Assembly: GCF_947039605.1 (NCBI RefSeq)
Contig: NZ_CAMQZG010000009.1
Coordinates: 19,841 to 83,840 of the forward strand
DNA length: 64,000 bases
From: an uncultured Clostridium sp.
GTDB taxonomy: Bacteria > Bacillota > Clostridia > Clostridiales > Clostridiaceae
Direction: 5' to 3'
Position numbers and translations under genes: made by a program. The notes beneath the pieces are model-generated. The model was given only the letters and a program-made list of their open reading frames with translations, made no database searches and had not been told where the DNA came from. Shown one piece after another: positions 46,871 through 55,909 of this stretch; positions within the stretch are counted from its first letter, which is position 1; each line of letters opens with the position of its first letter.

Positions 46871-47227
46871 TTAAGCTAAGTGCTTTTTAGCTACTTCAAC
46901 TAAATCAGCGAATGCTTTTGCATCATTTATAGCGATTTCTGAAAGCATTTTTCTGTTTATGTCAATTCCAGCTAATTTCATTCCGTTCATGAATTTTGAA
47001 TATGAAAGACCACTTAATCTAGCAGCCGCATTTATTCTTACGATCCATAATCTTCTGTAATCTCTTTTCTTTAATCTTCTTCCAACGTAAGCATTTCTAA
47101 GTGCTCTGATAACTGACTCGTTAGCAGTTTTGAATAACTTACTTTTTCCACCGTAGTAACCTTTTGCAAGTTTTAAAACTTTTCTATGGTTCTTACGAGC
47201 GTTTATTGATCTTTTAACTCTTGCCAT
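46871..47227 (-). CDS. rplT: 50S ribosomal protein L20
   Basis: The 118-residue, very basic protein starts [26 protein letters not shown], as in L20 (bL20). It binds 23S rRNA early in 50S assembly. In Bacillus it also represses its own operon by binding the leader RNA, which fits the leader before infC. It follows rpmI by 24 bases with GGAGG. Confidence 0.98.
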   Translation of the reverse strand: MARVKRSINARKNHRKVLKLAKGYYGGKSKLFKTANESVIRALRNAYVGRRLKKRDYRRLWIVRINAAARLSGLSYSKFMNGMKLAGIDINRKMLSEIAINDAKAFADLVEVAKKHLA

Positions 47228-47251
47228 TTCGCAAACCTCCTATGTTTCTTC

Positions 47252-47449
47252 TTATAAATAAGGTAATAATTTTTTGATGTTTTTCTCTTGAGTTACTGAA
47301 ACATATCCAGTTTTTCTAAGATTTCTTTTTCTTTTTGAACTTTTCTTAGTAAGGATGTGGCTTTTGTAAGCTTTTCCTCTTTTAAGTCTACCAGTTCCTG
47401 TAAGTTTAAATCTTTTTGCAGCACCTCTATGAGTTTTCATTTTTGGCAT
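47252..47449 (-). CDS. rpmI: 50S ribosomal protein L35
   Basis: The 65-residue basic protein starts [31 protein letters not shown], the L35 (bL35) signature, and has the expected length. It lies between infC and rplT in the conserved operon order, with AGGAGG upstream. Confidence 0.98.
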   Translation of the reverse strand: MPKMKTHRGAAKRFKLTGTGRLKRGKAYKSHILTKKSSKRKRNLRKTGYVSVTQEKNIKKLLPYL

Positions 47450-47469
47450 AGTATAATCCTCCTCTCAAG

Positions 47470-47982
47470 TTAAGCTTTTTTTGGAGCTAATATTAAAATC
47501 ATGTTTCTACCTTCTAATCTAGCTGGTTTTTCAATAACTGAATACTCTTCTAATATAGTTATGAATTTTTCTAAAATTCTTCTTCCTATAAATGAGTGTT
47601 CTGCTTCTCTTCCTCTAAATCTAACAGTAATTTTAACTTTATCTCCTGCTGTTAAGAACTTCTTAGCATTTTTAGCTTTTATGCTAATGTCATTCTCTTC
47701 AATAGTTGGGCTAACTCTTATCTCTTTTAGAGTAACAATTTTTTGATTTTTTCTTGCTTCTTTTTCTTTTTTTGCCTGTTCATATATTTGTTTACCGTAG
47801 TCCATTATCTTACAAACTGGTGGCTGTGCATTTGGTGATATCATTACTAAATCTAAGTCTAGCTCTTCAGCCATTCTTTTAATATCTCTAGTATCCATTA
47901 TCCCAAGTTGGTCACCATTCACTGCGATAGCTCTTACTTCTTTAACTCTTATATCATCATTCATTAAAAATTTTTTACTAAT
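47470..47982 (-). CDS. infC: Translation initiation factor IF-3 (AUU start codon)
   Basis: The protein (170 residues from ATT at 47982) has the N-domain ([57 protein letters not shown]), a Lys-rich linker and the C-domain that binds 30S. A GTG at 47991 gives a longer frame, but it is the end of the GGAGGTG Shine-Dalgarno. ATT eight bases after GGAGG gives [12 protein letters not shown], which aligns with the N-terminus of Bacillus IF-3 (MISKDFIINEQIR). AUU starts are the classical self-regulation device of infC: IF-3 rejects its own start codon when abundant. Confidence 0.95.
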   Translation of the reverse strand: MSKKFLMNDDIRVKEVRAIAVNGDQLGIMDTRDIKRMAEELDLDLVMISPNAQPPVCKIMDYGKQIYEQAKKEKEARKNQKIVTLKEIRVSPTIEENDISIKAKNAKKFLTAGDKVKITVRFRGREAEHSFIGRRILEKFITILEEYSVIEKPARLEGRNMILILAPKKA

Positions 47983-48001
47983 AGTTTTCACCTCCGACAG
48001 A

Positions 48002-48150
48002 TTTTAGCCAACATAAATATATAATAATAAAAAAAGGACGGCTAATTAGCCGTCCAATTATTATCTCAATCAATTATTGATGTAATAATCATATTAAACC
48101 TAGCTAGCAATGCTGCAAGGTGAGAAACGGCGTTTCTTCTTAACAAAAAT
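48002..48150 (-). ncRNA. L20-type attenuator leader of infC-rpmI-rplT
   Basis: The minus-strand leader has the hairpin GAAACGCCGTTTC, then ACCT...AGGT pairing around GCTAGCTAGG, then a perfect 20-base terminator palindrome (48036-48055, GGACGGCTAATTAGCCGTCC) with a T run. GCCGT of the first hairpin can pair with ACGGC of the terminator, giving an antiterminator. Place and structure fit the L20 leader of Firmicutes, where L20 binding favours termination. Confidence 0.75.
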
Positions 48151-48151
48151 T

Positions 48152-48180
48152 ATTCTATCATTATAATATATTATTGTCAA
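48152..48180 (-). promoter_or_regulatory. Promoter of the infC operon
   Basis: On the minus strand TTGACA (48175-48180) and TAGAAT (48152-48157) are spaced by 17 bases, directly before the L20-type leader. Confidence 0.85.
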
Positions 48181-48187
48181 CATTATT

Positions 48188-49060
48188 TTATAAAATATTT
48201 TTATTTTCCACAAAATCTACTCTTTCTCTAAAAACACTAGTTATAGTTTTTAGAAATTCTTCATGTATACAAAATTCTCTACCGTATATATGTATACACT
48301 TTGGAGCATTTGTTATAAGTCCACTTATTATAACATCCTCCGAATTTATATTAGTAGCATCTTTACTCTCTACTAATTCATTCACAAAAATTTTAAATAA
48401 ATCTTTTCCTTCTATATCCTTTATACTATAGTGACCATCTTCTTTTATATATATATTCACTACATCAAGTTTACTATCTTGTATATCTACAAAATACTTT
48501 AAAAGATTTATAAATTCATTATACTCCTTTTCAACCATATAATCTTCAACAACTTTATCAATTATATCTTCTATTATAGGTCTTATAGGTTTTAATCTAA
48601 ATCTTATAAATCCTTCTATATTTATAAAACTATCTTCCCTTATAAACTCGTTAATTATATTTTCTATTTTTGTTATATTATTTATACATTGAAGATGTCT
48701 CTCACTTGTTATTGACACTTCTTCCTTTAATACTGCTTTTATTTTTTTATCTACTTCCATTATTTCTTCATGTTTTAAAAAGAAATAATTTTCTGTTAAA
48801 TACTCTAAAAGTTCTTTGTTTCTATACTTATCTATTATAGCTCTATAAATTGCATTAGCTATATAAAGTAATACTTTTGATCTAACTTCTTCTATATTTT
48901 GTGACTCATCATCGCAAAATATTTTAATGAAGTGAGTTTCATTTTCCATAAATTCAGATACGCCTATTTTTATATCTTTCTTTTTTAAAATCTCTTTAAT
49001 CCCATGTATATCTTCTATGAAATTTTGTTCCTCATTACAAGCTATTTTTACTAAAAGCAA
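48188..49060 (-). CDS. ytxC: YtxC, putative sporulation protein
   Basis: The roughly 290-residue protein matches YtxC in overall pattern: an N-terminal helical part, IEGFIRFRLKPIRPIIEDIIDKVVEDYMVEKEYNEFINLLKYFVDIQ in the middle and a C-terminal domain with CIHIYGREFCIHEEFLKTI. YtxC is a Firmicute sporulation-associated protein of unknown function, often encoded beside infC. An ATG at 49081 has no ribosome binding site; GGAAGGAG eight bases before a TTG at 49060 favours that start. The gene ends 8 bases before the infC promoter. Confidence 0.85.
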   Translation of the reverse strand: MLLVKIACNEEQNFIEDIHGIKEILKKKDIKIGVSEFMENETHFIKIFCDDESQNIEEVRSKVLLYIANAIYRAIIDKYRNKELLEYLTENYFFLKHEEIMEVDKKIKAVLKEEVSITSERHLQCINNITKIENIINEFIREDSFINIEGFIRFRLKPIRPIIEDIIDKVVEDYMVEKEYNEFINLLKYFVDIQDSKLDVVNIYIKEDGHYSIKDIEGKDLFKIFVNELVESKDATNINSEDVIISGLITNAPKCIHIYGREFCIHEEFLKTITSVFRERVDFVENKNIL

Positions 49061-49192
49061 AAGTCTCACTCCTTCCTTCATTCTTAGTATGCTTTAATTC
49101 TGCTACTCTATACTTAATTTGTATAGCTAATAATCGACAAAGAACTCATTTTTTAGTAATATATTTCTATTACTATAATTGGAGGATATTCT

Positions 49193-49891
49193 ATGAATAC
49201 TTGTTTTGTCGATTACCGAATTAGCGACCTTGAATTAAGCAACCTTTATAAAGAAAATTTAAATATTATACAAATCCCAAAATCTCCTCACCTATATGAT
49301 TCCATTAATGGACACCCTGATATACAAGTAAATATTACTTCAAATTCAAGTATTATCCTTGCTAGTAATTCTAATCTTGAAATATCAAATATTGCATTGA
49401 AAAATATTTCTATAACTTACTCTAAAAATAAGCTTGTAGAAAAATATCCAAATAATATTTTTTTAAATGCAGTAAACCTTGAAAACTATTTTATCCATAA
49501 TTTAAAATATACAGATGAAATTCTCCTCTCTAAAGTTCAAGAAAAAGAGTTAATAAATATAAAACAAGGTTATAGCAAATGTTCTTGTTGCATTGTCAGT
49601 GATAATGCTCTTATAACTTCAGATGCTGGTATTTATAATTCATTAAAGCCCTATAATATTGATGTATTATTTATCCCTGCTGGTGATATATCATTACCAG
49701 GACTTTCATACGGTTTTATAGGTGGAAGCTGTGGACTTATCTCTAAAGATAAACTTGCTTTCTTTGGAAACTTAAAAAACCATAGTTATGAAAAAGAAGT
49801 CAAAGAGTTTTTATTCAAACATAGTGTTAAGCCTATTTATCTTTGTGATACACCACTTATAGATAGGGGTAGTATTCTAACACTAATTTAA
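49193..49891 (+). CDS. GME-fold-like protein of unknown function (DUF6873-like)
   Basis: The 232-residue protein has no signal peptide. Its C-terminal half, with CSCCIVSDNALITSDAGIYNSLK, FIPAGDISLPGLSYGFIGGSCGLI and LAFFGNLKNH, resembles the repeated guanidine-modifying-enzyme (GME) propeller pattern as in the DUF6873 family. Whether a full catalytic set exists cannot be judged. Cys-Ser-Cys-Cys near the centre and GGSCG are candidate functional sites. The Shine-Dalgarno TTGGAGG is good. It is a single plus-strand gene ending in a bidirectional terminator, opposite a Nudix gene. Function unknown. Confidence 0.65.
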   Translation: MNTCFVDYRISDLELSNLYKENLNIIQIPKSPHLYDSINGHPDIQVNITSNSSIILASNSNLEISNIALKNISITYSKNKLVEKYPNNIFLNAVNLENYFIHNLKYTDEILLSKVQEKELINIKQGYSKCSCCIVSDNALITSDAGIYNSLKPYNIDVLFIPAGDISLPGLSYGFIGGSCGLISKDKLAFFGNLKNHSYEKEVKEFLFKHSVKPIYLCDTPLIDRGSILTLI

Positions 49892-49932
49892 TATTCTTTA
49901 TATTTTACGTTTTTGCTACTATATTTGTTAAT

Positions 49933-49965
49933 AAAAAAGAGTATAACAACAAAATTGTTATACTC
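49933..49965. terminator. Bidirectional terminator between the GME-like gene and the Nudix gene
   Basis: A perfect 11-bp stem (49939-49949 with 49955-49965; GAGTATAACAA) has TTTTTT on the minus-strand side and a weaker T tract on the plus side. Confidence 0.85.
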
Positions 49966-49972
49966 AAGCTTT

Positions 49973-50527
49973 TTATACACTTAATATCATAAGAGCTGTT
50001 TTTATCGACATGTTATGCTTACTTATAAACTCTTTAGCTTCACTTCTTTTAACTTTTAAAACTTCAATTTCTTCATCCTCTTCAGCATGTTCTGTTGTTA
50101 TCTCACCCTCAACTATAGCCTTTACAACGGCTACTGATTCATCACTCATACCAACTGATGTATAACTAGGTTTTAATATTAACTCTGCTGATATAGCTTT
50201 TAATCCAGTTTCCTCAAATAATTCTCTTTTAGCTGACTCTTCTATATCCTCACCGGCATCTACAAGCCCTGCTGGAAATTCATAAATATAATCATTTATA
50301 GCTGGTCTAAACTGCTTTAAAATTATAAATTGGTCATCCTTAGTTATCGGTACTATCATAACAGCATCTGCCTTATCATGATTCATAACCTTACAAGCAA
50401 GTTCACTTTCTTTTCTTCTACTTGCAACAAAATATTTTTTAGGCTTATTATTATTATTTAAAAGGTCTAACTCATACATGCTTAAAAACTTACAATCTAC
50501 TAATTTATTAACTGATAATAACTTCAT
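49973..50527 (-). CDS. Nudix hydrolase, ADP-ribose pyrophosphatase-like
   Basis: The 184-residue protein has a complete Nudix box (G87-x5-E93-x7-R101-E-L-F-E-E-T-G-L109) and the preceding FRPAINDYIYEFPAG, typical of ADP-ribose/sugar-nucleotide pyrophosphatases of the NudF type. It would cleave ADP-ribose to AMP and ribose-5-phosphate; the substrate is inferred. AGAGGAG precedes the ATG. Single gene. Confidence 0.9.
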   Translation of the reverse strand: MKLLSVNKLVDCKFLSMYELDLLNNNNKPKKYFVASRRKESELACKVMNHDKADAVMIVPITKDDQFIILKQFRPAINDYIYEFPAGLVDAGEDIEESAKRELFEETGLKAISAELILKPSYTSVGMSDESVAVVKAIVEGEITTEHAEEDEEIEVLKVKRSEAKEFISKHNMSIKTALMILSV

Positions 50528-50587
50528 AAAAACACTCCTCTCTTACTTTTAATATATGCTTATTATAACAGTTATTTATAGTTCCTA

Positions 50588-50624
50588 AAACAAAACCCTA
50601 GAAAATCTACGTCCTCTAGGGTTT
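50588..50624 (-). terminator. Terminator of the 1054-aa protein gene
   Basis: A 10-bp stem (AAACCCTAGA/TCTAGGGTTT, 50593-50602 with 50615-50624) is followed on the minus strand by TGTTTTAGG. Confidence 0.75.
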
Positions 50625-50631
50625 ATCTTAA

Positions 50632-53600
50632 TTATTGAGTTTTAAATACAAATGAACAGAATTCTAATAAATCTCTAAATTCAATTCTCTCTACCTCTGG
50701 AATAGATGCAATAGTTGTTTGTTTATCATTAAATATAATAGTTTCTTGCTCTAGTTTTATAAACTTCATATCCTTATGACTAACTTTCCAAGGCGTACCA
50801 AATTTATTCTTACAATAAATTGCTTTTGTTGTAAGAAGGAATCCTTCCTTCCCTGATTTAAACAATGTACTATCAAATGCCGCTAATGGCACTTCATTTT
50901 GTTCTATTGGTGCATATGCTGCAATTGCATTCTTTATCTTACTATCAAGTCTTATATTCATATCTTGTAACTTTATCATCTTTCTAAGTTCTGGGCTTAA
51001 AGTTTTCTTTACAAAATCATAAACTGTTTTGATGTCTTCAAAATCGTCATCTTCTCCATTAAACTTCTCCATATACTCATTACCTTCTAGCATATCATGT
51101 ACTGAAAGTGATGAATCCGCTATACTTACTTTTTGATATCCACAAATTTCTTCCCCTCTTAAACTCTTATAGACATTCACAAAATCCATAAGGAATTTAA
51201 TAAAGACATCAATCTGTCTAAAACCAACAAAATCAAATCTAAAAACTTCATTTTCTGTTGCTATATGAATATATGGTCTAAAGTATCTTTGTCCACCTTT
51301 AAGGAGACTTTTCTCTTTCCACATAATCCTTTTAATATCTTTTAATAAAATAGGTACATCCCATGAGGAATGATAAATTGCCTTTGATGTTATAAGGAAA
51401 CCATCTCTATTATTAGATTTTCTAAGAATAAATAATGATTCATCTCTTAACTCTTCTCTAACATCTATGAATGATTTTATAAATACTCCACAATGAAAAT
51501 CTGGTTCTTTAGATGTAAGTATTTTTTCTTCTAACACTATTTTCGGGAATTTTTTATAAAGTTCATGCGCTTTTTCTATAAATTCAATATCAATTGTATC
51601 TTCATTATTTAAAGCAAGTCCTGTATTACCAATTTTATTTTGAATTTCATAGAAATATTTTGTGCTATATCCACTTTCTTCTTTCAACTGATTAAGAAGT
51701 ATACTCTTCTTCTCATTTGTAAGATTAAGTAGCATTATTGTTTTAGATAATTTCTTTACAAAATTCTCTAACTCCTCATCATCTTTACCTGTTAAATCTA
51801 ATTCTCCAAACCATCTACCAAACTTTGATATTTCAAGGTCCATAGCAAACTTAGTATCTATTCTATAATTACCTTTATATTCTATAATTTTCTCTTCTAA
51901 TAAATCTTGATCTCTCTCATACTCAAGTTTTTCAATTCTAGACTTAAACATTGATTTTCTTATTTCATAATCAACTTTTAGGAAATCAACATCTGAGAAA
52001 ATCATCCCAAAGTTATTAACCTCAACTTCAATTACAACCTCATCATCAGAAATTTTATACAAATCTCTAAGTCCCTTAGCTGCTTGTGCTTTTTCCTCTA
52101 ACTCAATATCTCTATTTTTAAGAGATATTATATCATTTTTATATAGCTCTAATCTTAAACTTTCTTCAACTTCTGAATAATTCACTGTACTAACAACATG
52201 TCCAAATGTTTGAAGTTCACATTTAACTATTGTATTAATATCAGTAATTTTAAATCTTTTTTTAAGGCTCTCACATAAATTCCTACGCTCTATAAAATCA
52301 GCATCTGTATTTGTTAAACTTTCTAATGATGAATTATATAACTTAGAATTAAGTTCTATAAGCATCTGGTTTACTTTTGTACAGCTCTCACCAGCAATCA
52401 TTACAACCCCATAAGCTATATCTAAAAGTATTTTTTCATCCTCACCAGTTGGCTCAATAATATTTATAATTTCTAAATGAGCTTCCTCATAATGTGGATA
52501 AGCTACAAGTGCATCTAAAACAAGGCCTACATATCTCTCAAAGTCAGTATTTTTGTTTACAGACTTTGCTGAAGATATATAACTTATAGCATCTTCCTTA
52601 CCCTTAATTAAAGCTGAAAGTTCGGCTGCCCTACCATCTATTTTTGAATCTATAAGATTTTTTATAGTACACATAGCATAACTTGTACTATTAGCAATCA
52701 TTTGAATTATTAACAATTCAATAGCCTTAAATGCTTTATTTGCTATATTTCCCTCATAAACTCTTTTAATTTTACATTCCTGTAAAACTCTAAAGATATA
52801 ATCACTTGTCTTTCTGCCTATTATAGTATTAACTTTAGCTGATTCAAATTGAATTGCAACTTTTGGCATCCAAGCAAATTCTTCATTTTTACCTTCATTT
52901 AATTCTTCATTAATTTCATCTAGGAAATTTGTATACTTCTTAATATTAGAAACTTCAAACATCTCACCTAAAGTAAAATTAGGAATTTCACTTATAGGTA
53001 TAAATCCATTTTCTTTTATACAAAGCATAAACTCTTCTATAAAATCTTCATAACAAGAATAAAAAATATTAGTTAAATTATTTTCATTTAATTCTTTTCT
53101 ATCATCTAAACTAAAGACTTCATGTTCAAATGAAATAGCATATGATATTGCAAGATTCAAAAATCTTACTTGCATACTATCAATCCTACTATCTTTAGTT
53201 CTAGAAATTATATTTTTATATCTACCAAGTATATTATCTCTATTAAACTCAGTTGATGTTACTCCTTTGTTAAATGAATTTACAAGTCCCTTACTACTTA
53301 TATTAAATTTATTACTGATATCATCTATTATGTTAATCTCTTTTGGCTTTTCTTCTGTAATAATAACATTTCCTTGGACACTATTAGCATTTTTATTTGC
53401 TGCTTCAAATGTTTTTGTTGCTATCATCTCTTCTTGACTACCATTCGAACTTTCCTCTTTATAATTATTTATGGCAAATTCTAAACAACGTTCACCTTCT
53501 TCATCAGGTACATCCATATCACGCCAGAACTCTTCAATTTCTTCTCTATCAAAATCATCTAAAATAAAATCTGAATCTATGTTTCCATAGTTTACATCTA

Positions 53601-53796
53601 CTATATCAGCTGTATACTCAACAACAAGATTATATTTTTTTAATAATTCTTCTGTTACTGTTTTAACCTCTTCCTCTGATAAATCTAAACTTATTCTTTT
53701 TTTATTTAAAAGACTTTGTGTTCTAGCATTTTGAATCTCACCCTTAAAGTAAAAACGCTTATAACTATCTAAGTATTTTTGCAATTTTGTATTCAT
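50632..53796 (-). CDS. Large protein of unknown function with duplicated C-terminal PH-like module
   Basis: The 1054-residue protein has no signal peptide or membrane segment. The first 780 residues are helical, charged and without a recognised domain; related stretches around 'LSNAISYAISFEHEVFSLDD' and two similar helical blocks (about 490-700) hint at internal repeats. The C-terminus holds two copies of a module: residues 789-879 (RDGFLITSKAIYHSSW...LKDIKRI) and 971-1054 (KEGFLLTTKAIYCKN...HKDMKFI). The pattern 'GFLhTtKAIY' followed by 'W' and 'KDhK' resembles bacterial PH-like domains. It is a single gene with its own terminator. Function unknown. Confidence 0.75.
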   Translation of the reverse strand: MNTKLQKYLDSYKRFYFKGEIQNARTQSLLNKKRISLDLSEEEVKTVTEELLKKYNLVVEYTADIVDVNYGNIDSDFILDDFDREEIEEFWRDMDVPDEEGERCLEFAINNYKEESSNGSQEEMIATKTFEAANKNANSVQGNVIITEEKPKEINIIDDISNKFNISSKGLVNSFNKGVTSTEFNRDNILGRYKNIISRTKDSRIDSMQVRFLNLAISYAISFEHEVFSLDDRKELNENNLTNIFYSCYEDFIEEFMLCIKENGFIPISEIPNFTLGEMFEVSNIKKYTNFLDEINEELNEGKNEEFAWMPKVAIQFESAKVNTIIGRKTSDYIFRVLQECKIKRVYEGNIANKAFKAIELLIIQMIANSTSYAMCTIKNLIDSKIDGRAAELSALIKGKEDAISYISSAKSVNKNTDFERYVGLVLDALVAYPHYEEAHLEIINIIEPTGEDEKILLDIAYGVVMIAGESCTKVNQMLIELNSKLYNSSLESLTNTDADFIERRNLCESLKKRFKITDINTIVKCELQTFGHVVSTVNYSEVEESLRLELYKNDIISLKNRDIELEEKAQAAKGLRDLYKISDDEVVIEVEVNNFGMIFSDVDFLKVDYEIRKSMFKSRIEKLEYERDQDLLEEKIIEYKGNYRIDTKFAMDLEISKFGRWFGELDLTGKDDEELENFVKKLSKTIMLLNLTNEKKSILLNQLKEESGYSTKYFYEIQNKIGNTGLALNNEDTIDIEFIEKAHELYKKFPKIVLEEKILTSKEPDFHCGVFIKSFIDVREELRDESLFILRKSNNRDGFLITSKAIYHSSWDVPILLKDIKRIMWKEKSLLKGGQRYFRPYIHIATENEVFRFDFVGFRQIDVFIKFLMDFVNVYKSLRGEEICGYQKVSIADSSLSVHDMLEGNEYMEKFNGEDDDFEDIKTVYDFVKKTLSPELRKMIKLQDMNIRLDSKIKNAIAAYAPIEQNEVPLAAFDSTLFKSGKEGFLLTTKAIYCKNKFGTPWKVSHKDMKFIKLEQETIIFNDKQTTIASIPEVERIEFRDLLEFCSFVFKTQ

Positions 53797-53958
53797 ATAA
53801 ACCCCTCACCCTTTTCACCGTAAATGTATTCAAACATAATTCTACCATATTTTTGCATTATTGCATATTATTTTCTTTTACTCTTTTTTAAGATATTTTA
53901 ACTTAAAATTTTTTTATTTATTTTTTAAAACCCTTTAAAATCCTAACTCAATTATAAA
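53797..53958. other. AT-rich gap upstream of the 1054-aa gene
   Basis: No gene, RNA or repeat recognised. It must contain the minus-strand promoter of the large gene. Confidence 0.5.
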
Positions 53959-53993
53959 GAAAAAAGCGCAATAAATTAGTTTTATTGTGCTTT
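53959..53993 (-). terminator. Terminator of the HAD gene
   Basis: A 13-bp stem with one mismatch (53963-53975 with 53981-53993) is followed on the minus strand by TTTTTTC. Confidence 0.75.
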
Positions 53994-54034
53994 AAAATTA
54001 CTTCTTTTATTATATTTTACTCAAATCAAAATTT

Positions 54035-54700
54035 TTAAAATTTCTTTATTGCTTCCTCTAAATTTTCAACAATAAATCGCGGCTTAAAATCTAGTTCTTC
54101 AACCTCTTTATTAAACCTATTAACCCATATAGTATTAAATCCATAACTTGTAGCACCTGCTATATCCCATCCATTTGATGAGAAAAATACTATTTTCTTA
54201 TTATCTTTTATGCCAAATTTATTATTGACCATTTCATAAACTTCTTTACTTGGTTTAAATCTTTCTATTTCTTCAACTGATATTACTTCATCTAAATATT
54301 TTTTTATACCAGACGTCTGAGTTGCATCATTTAACATATCATATGAACCATTTGAAAGTATCGCTGTTTTTATCCCTCTTTCTTGTAATTTCTTTAGAAC
54401 ATTTTCAACCTCTTTATATGCATCTAATTTTTTATATAAGTCCATTAAATTTTCTTTTAATTCTACCTTTATATTATATGTTTTCATAGCATATACTAAT
54501 GCATCTTCTGTTACACTAAAAAAACTTTTATATTCATTCATTATTTCTCTTAAAAAACTATATTCAAGTTGCTTTGCTCTCCAAAGATTAGAAAATTCTT
54601 CATAATTCTCACCTATATCCATCTTCATTTTTCTACTAGCAGAGTGTACATCAAATAAAGTTCCATACGCATCAAATACACATACTTTTATATCTTTCAT
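54035..54700 (-). CDS. HAD hydrolase, haloacid dehalogenase type II-like
   Basis: From the ATG at 54700 the product is 221 residues with motif I VFDAYGTLFDVHSA (nucleophile Asp10), motif II AILSNGSYDML, motif III Lys in RFKPSKEVYEM and motif IV FFSSNGWDIAGATSYGFNTIWVNR. This is the type II 2-haloacid dehalogenase pattern; natural substrates may differ. The first ATG (54709) is too close to AAGAAGG to be used. The gene lies downstream of tRNA-Cys but is separated from it by a terminator. Confidence 0.85.
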   Translation of the reverse strand: MKDIKVCVFDAYGTLFDVHSASRKMKMDIGENYEEFSNLWRAKQLEYSFLREIMNEYKSFFSVTEDALVYAMKTYNIKVELKENLMDLYKKLDAYKEVENVLKKLQERGIKTAILSNGSYDMLNDATQTSGIKKYLDEVISVEEIERFKPSKEVYEMVNNKFGIKDNKKIVFFSSNGWDIAGATSYGFNTIWVNRFNKEVEELDFKPRFIVENLEEAIKKF

Positions 54701-54798
54701 TAAAATCATCCTTCTTTCTTTTTTATAAAAATTTAACTAGATTTCTTTTTCTATTTTAACTATACAACTAAATATTGAAGAACGTCTTAATTTAAATA

Positions 54799-54832
54799 AA
54801 AAAAATACACTTCTTAGTGAAGTGTATTTTTT
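54799..54832 (-). terminator. Terminator of tRNA-Cys
   Basis: A 10-bp stem (AAATACACTT/AAGTGTATTT, 54803-54812 with 54820-54829) extended by A/T pairs is followed on the minus strand by a T run. Confidence 0.85.
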
Positions 54833-54834
54833 AT

Positions 54835-54908
<74 letters not shown>

Positions 54909-55006
54909 CTATAATATAGTATATGTTGTAAAAGATTTTTTATACTCTTTACTCTATATACTATACTATAACTACTAATGTGTTACAGTAATTTTAATTT
55001 TTTTAA

Positions 55007-55891
55007 TTACTTTGTACTATTTAATATTCCACCAATTTGATCATGTGTAAATACATATCCTGTATTACAGAAATGACATCTTAATTCTTCTGATTTTTCT
55101 TCTTCGTATATTTCTTCTAAATCTCTTCTTCCAATTGCAATTAAAGCTTTTTCAACTTTTTCTCTTGAACAATCGCATGAGAATTTAGGAACTACACCTT
55201 CATCATATATTACAAGGTCCATACCTTCAAATATCATCTCTAAAACTTCTTTAATTCCTTTTCCCTCAGACATAAGAGTTGTCACTGATGGTACTTCTTC
55301 TAATCTATAAGTTAATAAATCACCTAAAAGTTCATCTGCACCAGGTAATAATTGAATTATATATCCACCTGCAGCTTTTATGCTATGATCTTTATCTACT
55401 AAAACTCCAAGGGCAACTGCTGATGGCACTTGCTCTGATACTGTATAGTAATAAGCTATATCTTCTGCTATTTCTCCACTATATATTGGAACTTGACCAA
55501 CATATGGCTCTTTAAGTCCTTGATCTTTTATTACTGACAGAATTCCTTCTTTACCAATAGCTGCTCCAATATTTAATTTTCCATTAGCTGCATTTAAAGG
55601 TAAATTAACATTCGGATTTCCTATAAATCCTTTTACTCTTGAATCTGGATAAGCAGTTACTGTAACACCATTAGCATCACCACCACCCTTTATTTGAATA
55701 GTTAAAACTGCCTTATCTGATTTCAGTTCTGAACCCATTAAAGCTCCCGCTGTAAGCATTCTTCCAAGTGCTGCTGCTGCTGTTGGTGTACAACTATGTG
55801 CTTTAGATGCTTCATTAACTAAAGTTGTTGTTTGAGCACCTATTATTCTTATCATTCCATTACTTGCTGTTGCTTTTATTAATTTATCCAT
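55007..55891 (-). CDS. hslO: Hsp33, redox-regulated holdase chaperone
   Basis: The 294-residue protein has the Hsp33 N-terminal domain ([23 protein letters not shown]) and the C-terminal zinc switch with Cys239, Cys241, Cys272 and Cys275 (C-X-C-X30-C-X2-C). Oxidation releases zinc and turns the protein into a chaperone holdase. The TGGAGG site is well placed. It follows the methyltransferase gene by 18 bases and is probably co-transcribed with it. Confidence 0.95.
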   Translation of the reverse strand: MDKLIKATASNGMIRIIGAQTTTLVNEASKAHSCTPTAAAALGRMLTAGALMGSELKSDKAVLTIQIKGGGDANGVTVTAYPDSRVKGFIGNPNVNLPLNAANGKLNIGAAIGKEGILSVIKDQGLKEPYVGQVPIYSGEIAEDIAYYYTVSEQVPSAVALGVLVDKDHSIKAAGGYIIQLLPGADELLGDLLTYRLEEVPSVTTLMSEGKGIKEVLEMIFEGMDLVIYDEGVVPKFSCDCSREKVEKALIAIGRRDLEEIYEEEKSEELRCHFCNTGYVFTHDQIGGILNSTK

Positions 55892-55909
55892 AATAATCTA
55901 TGCCTCCAT

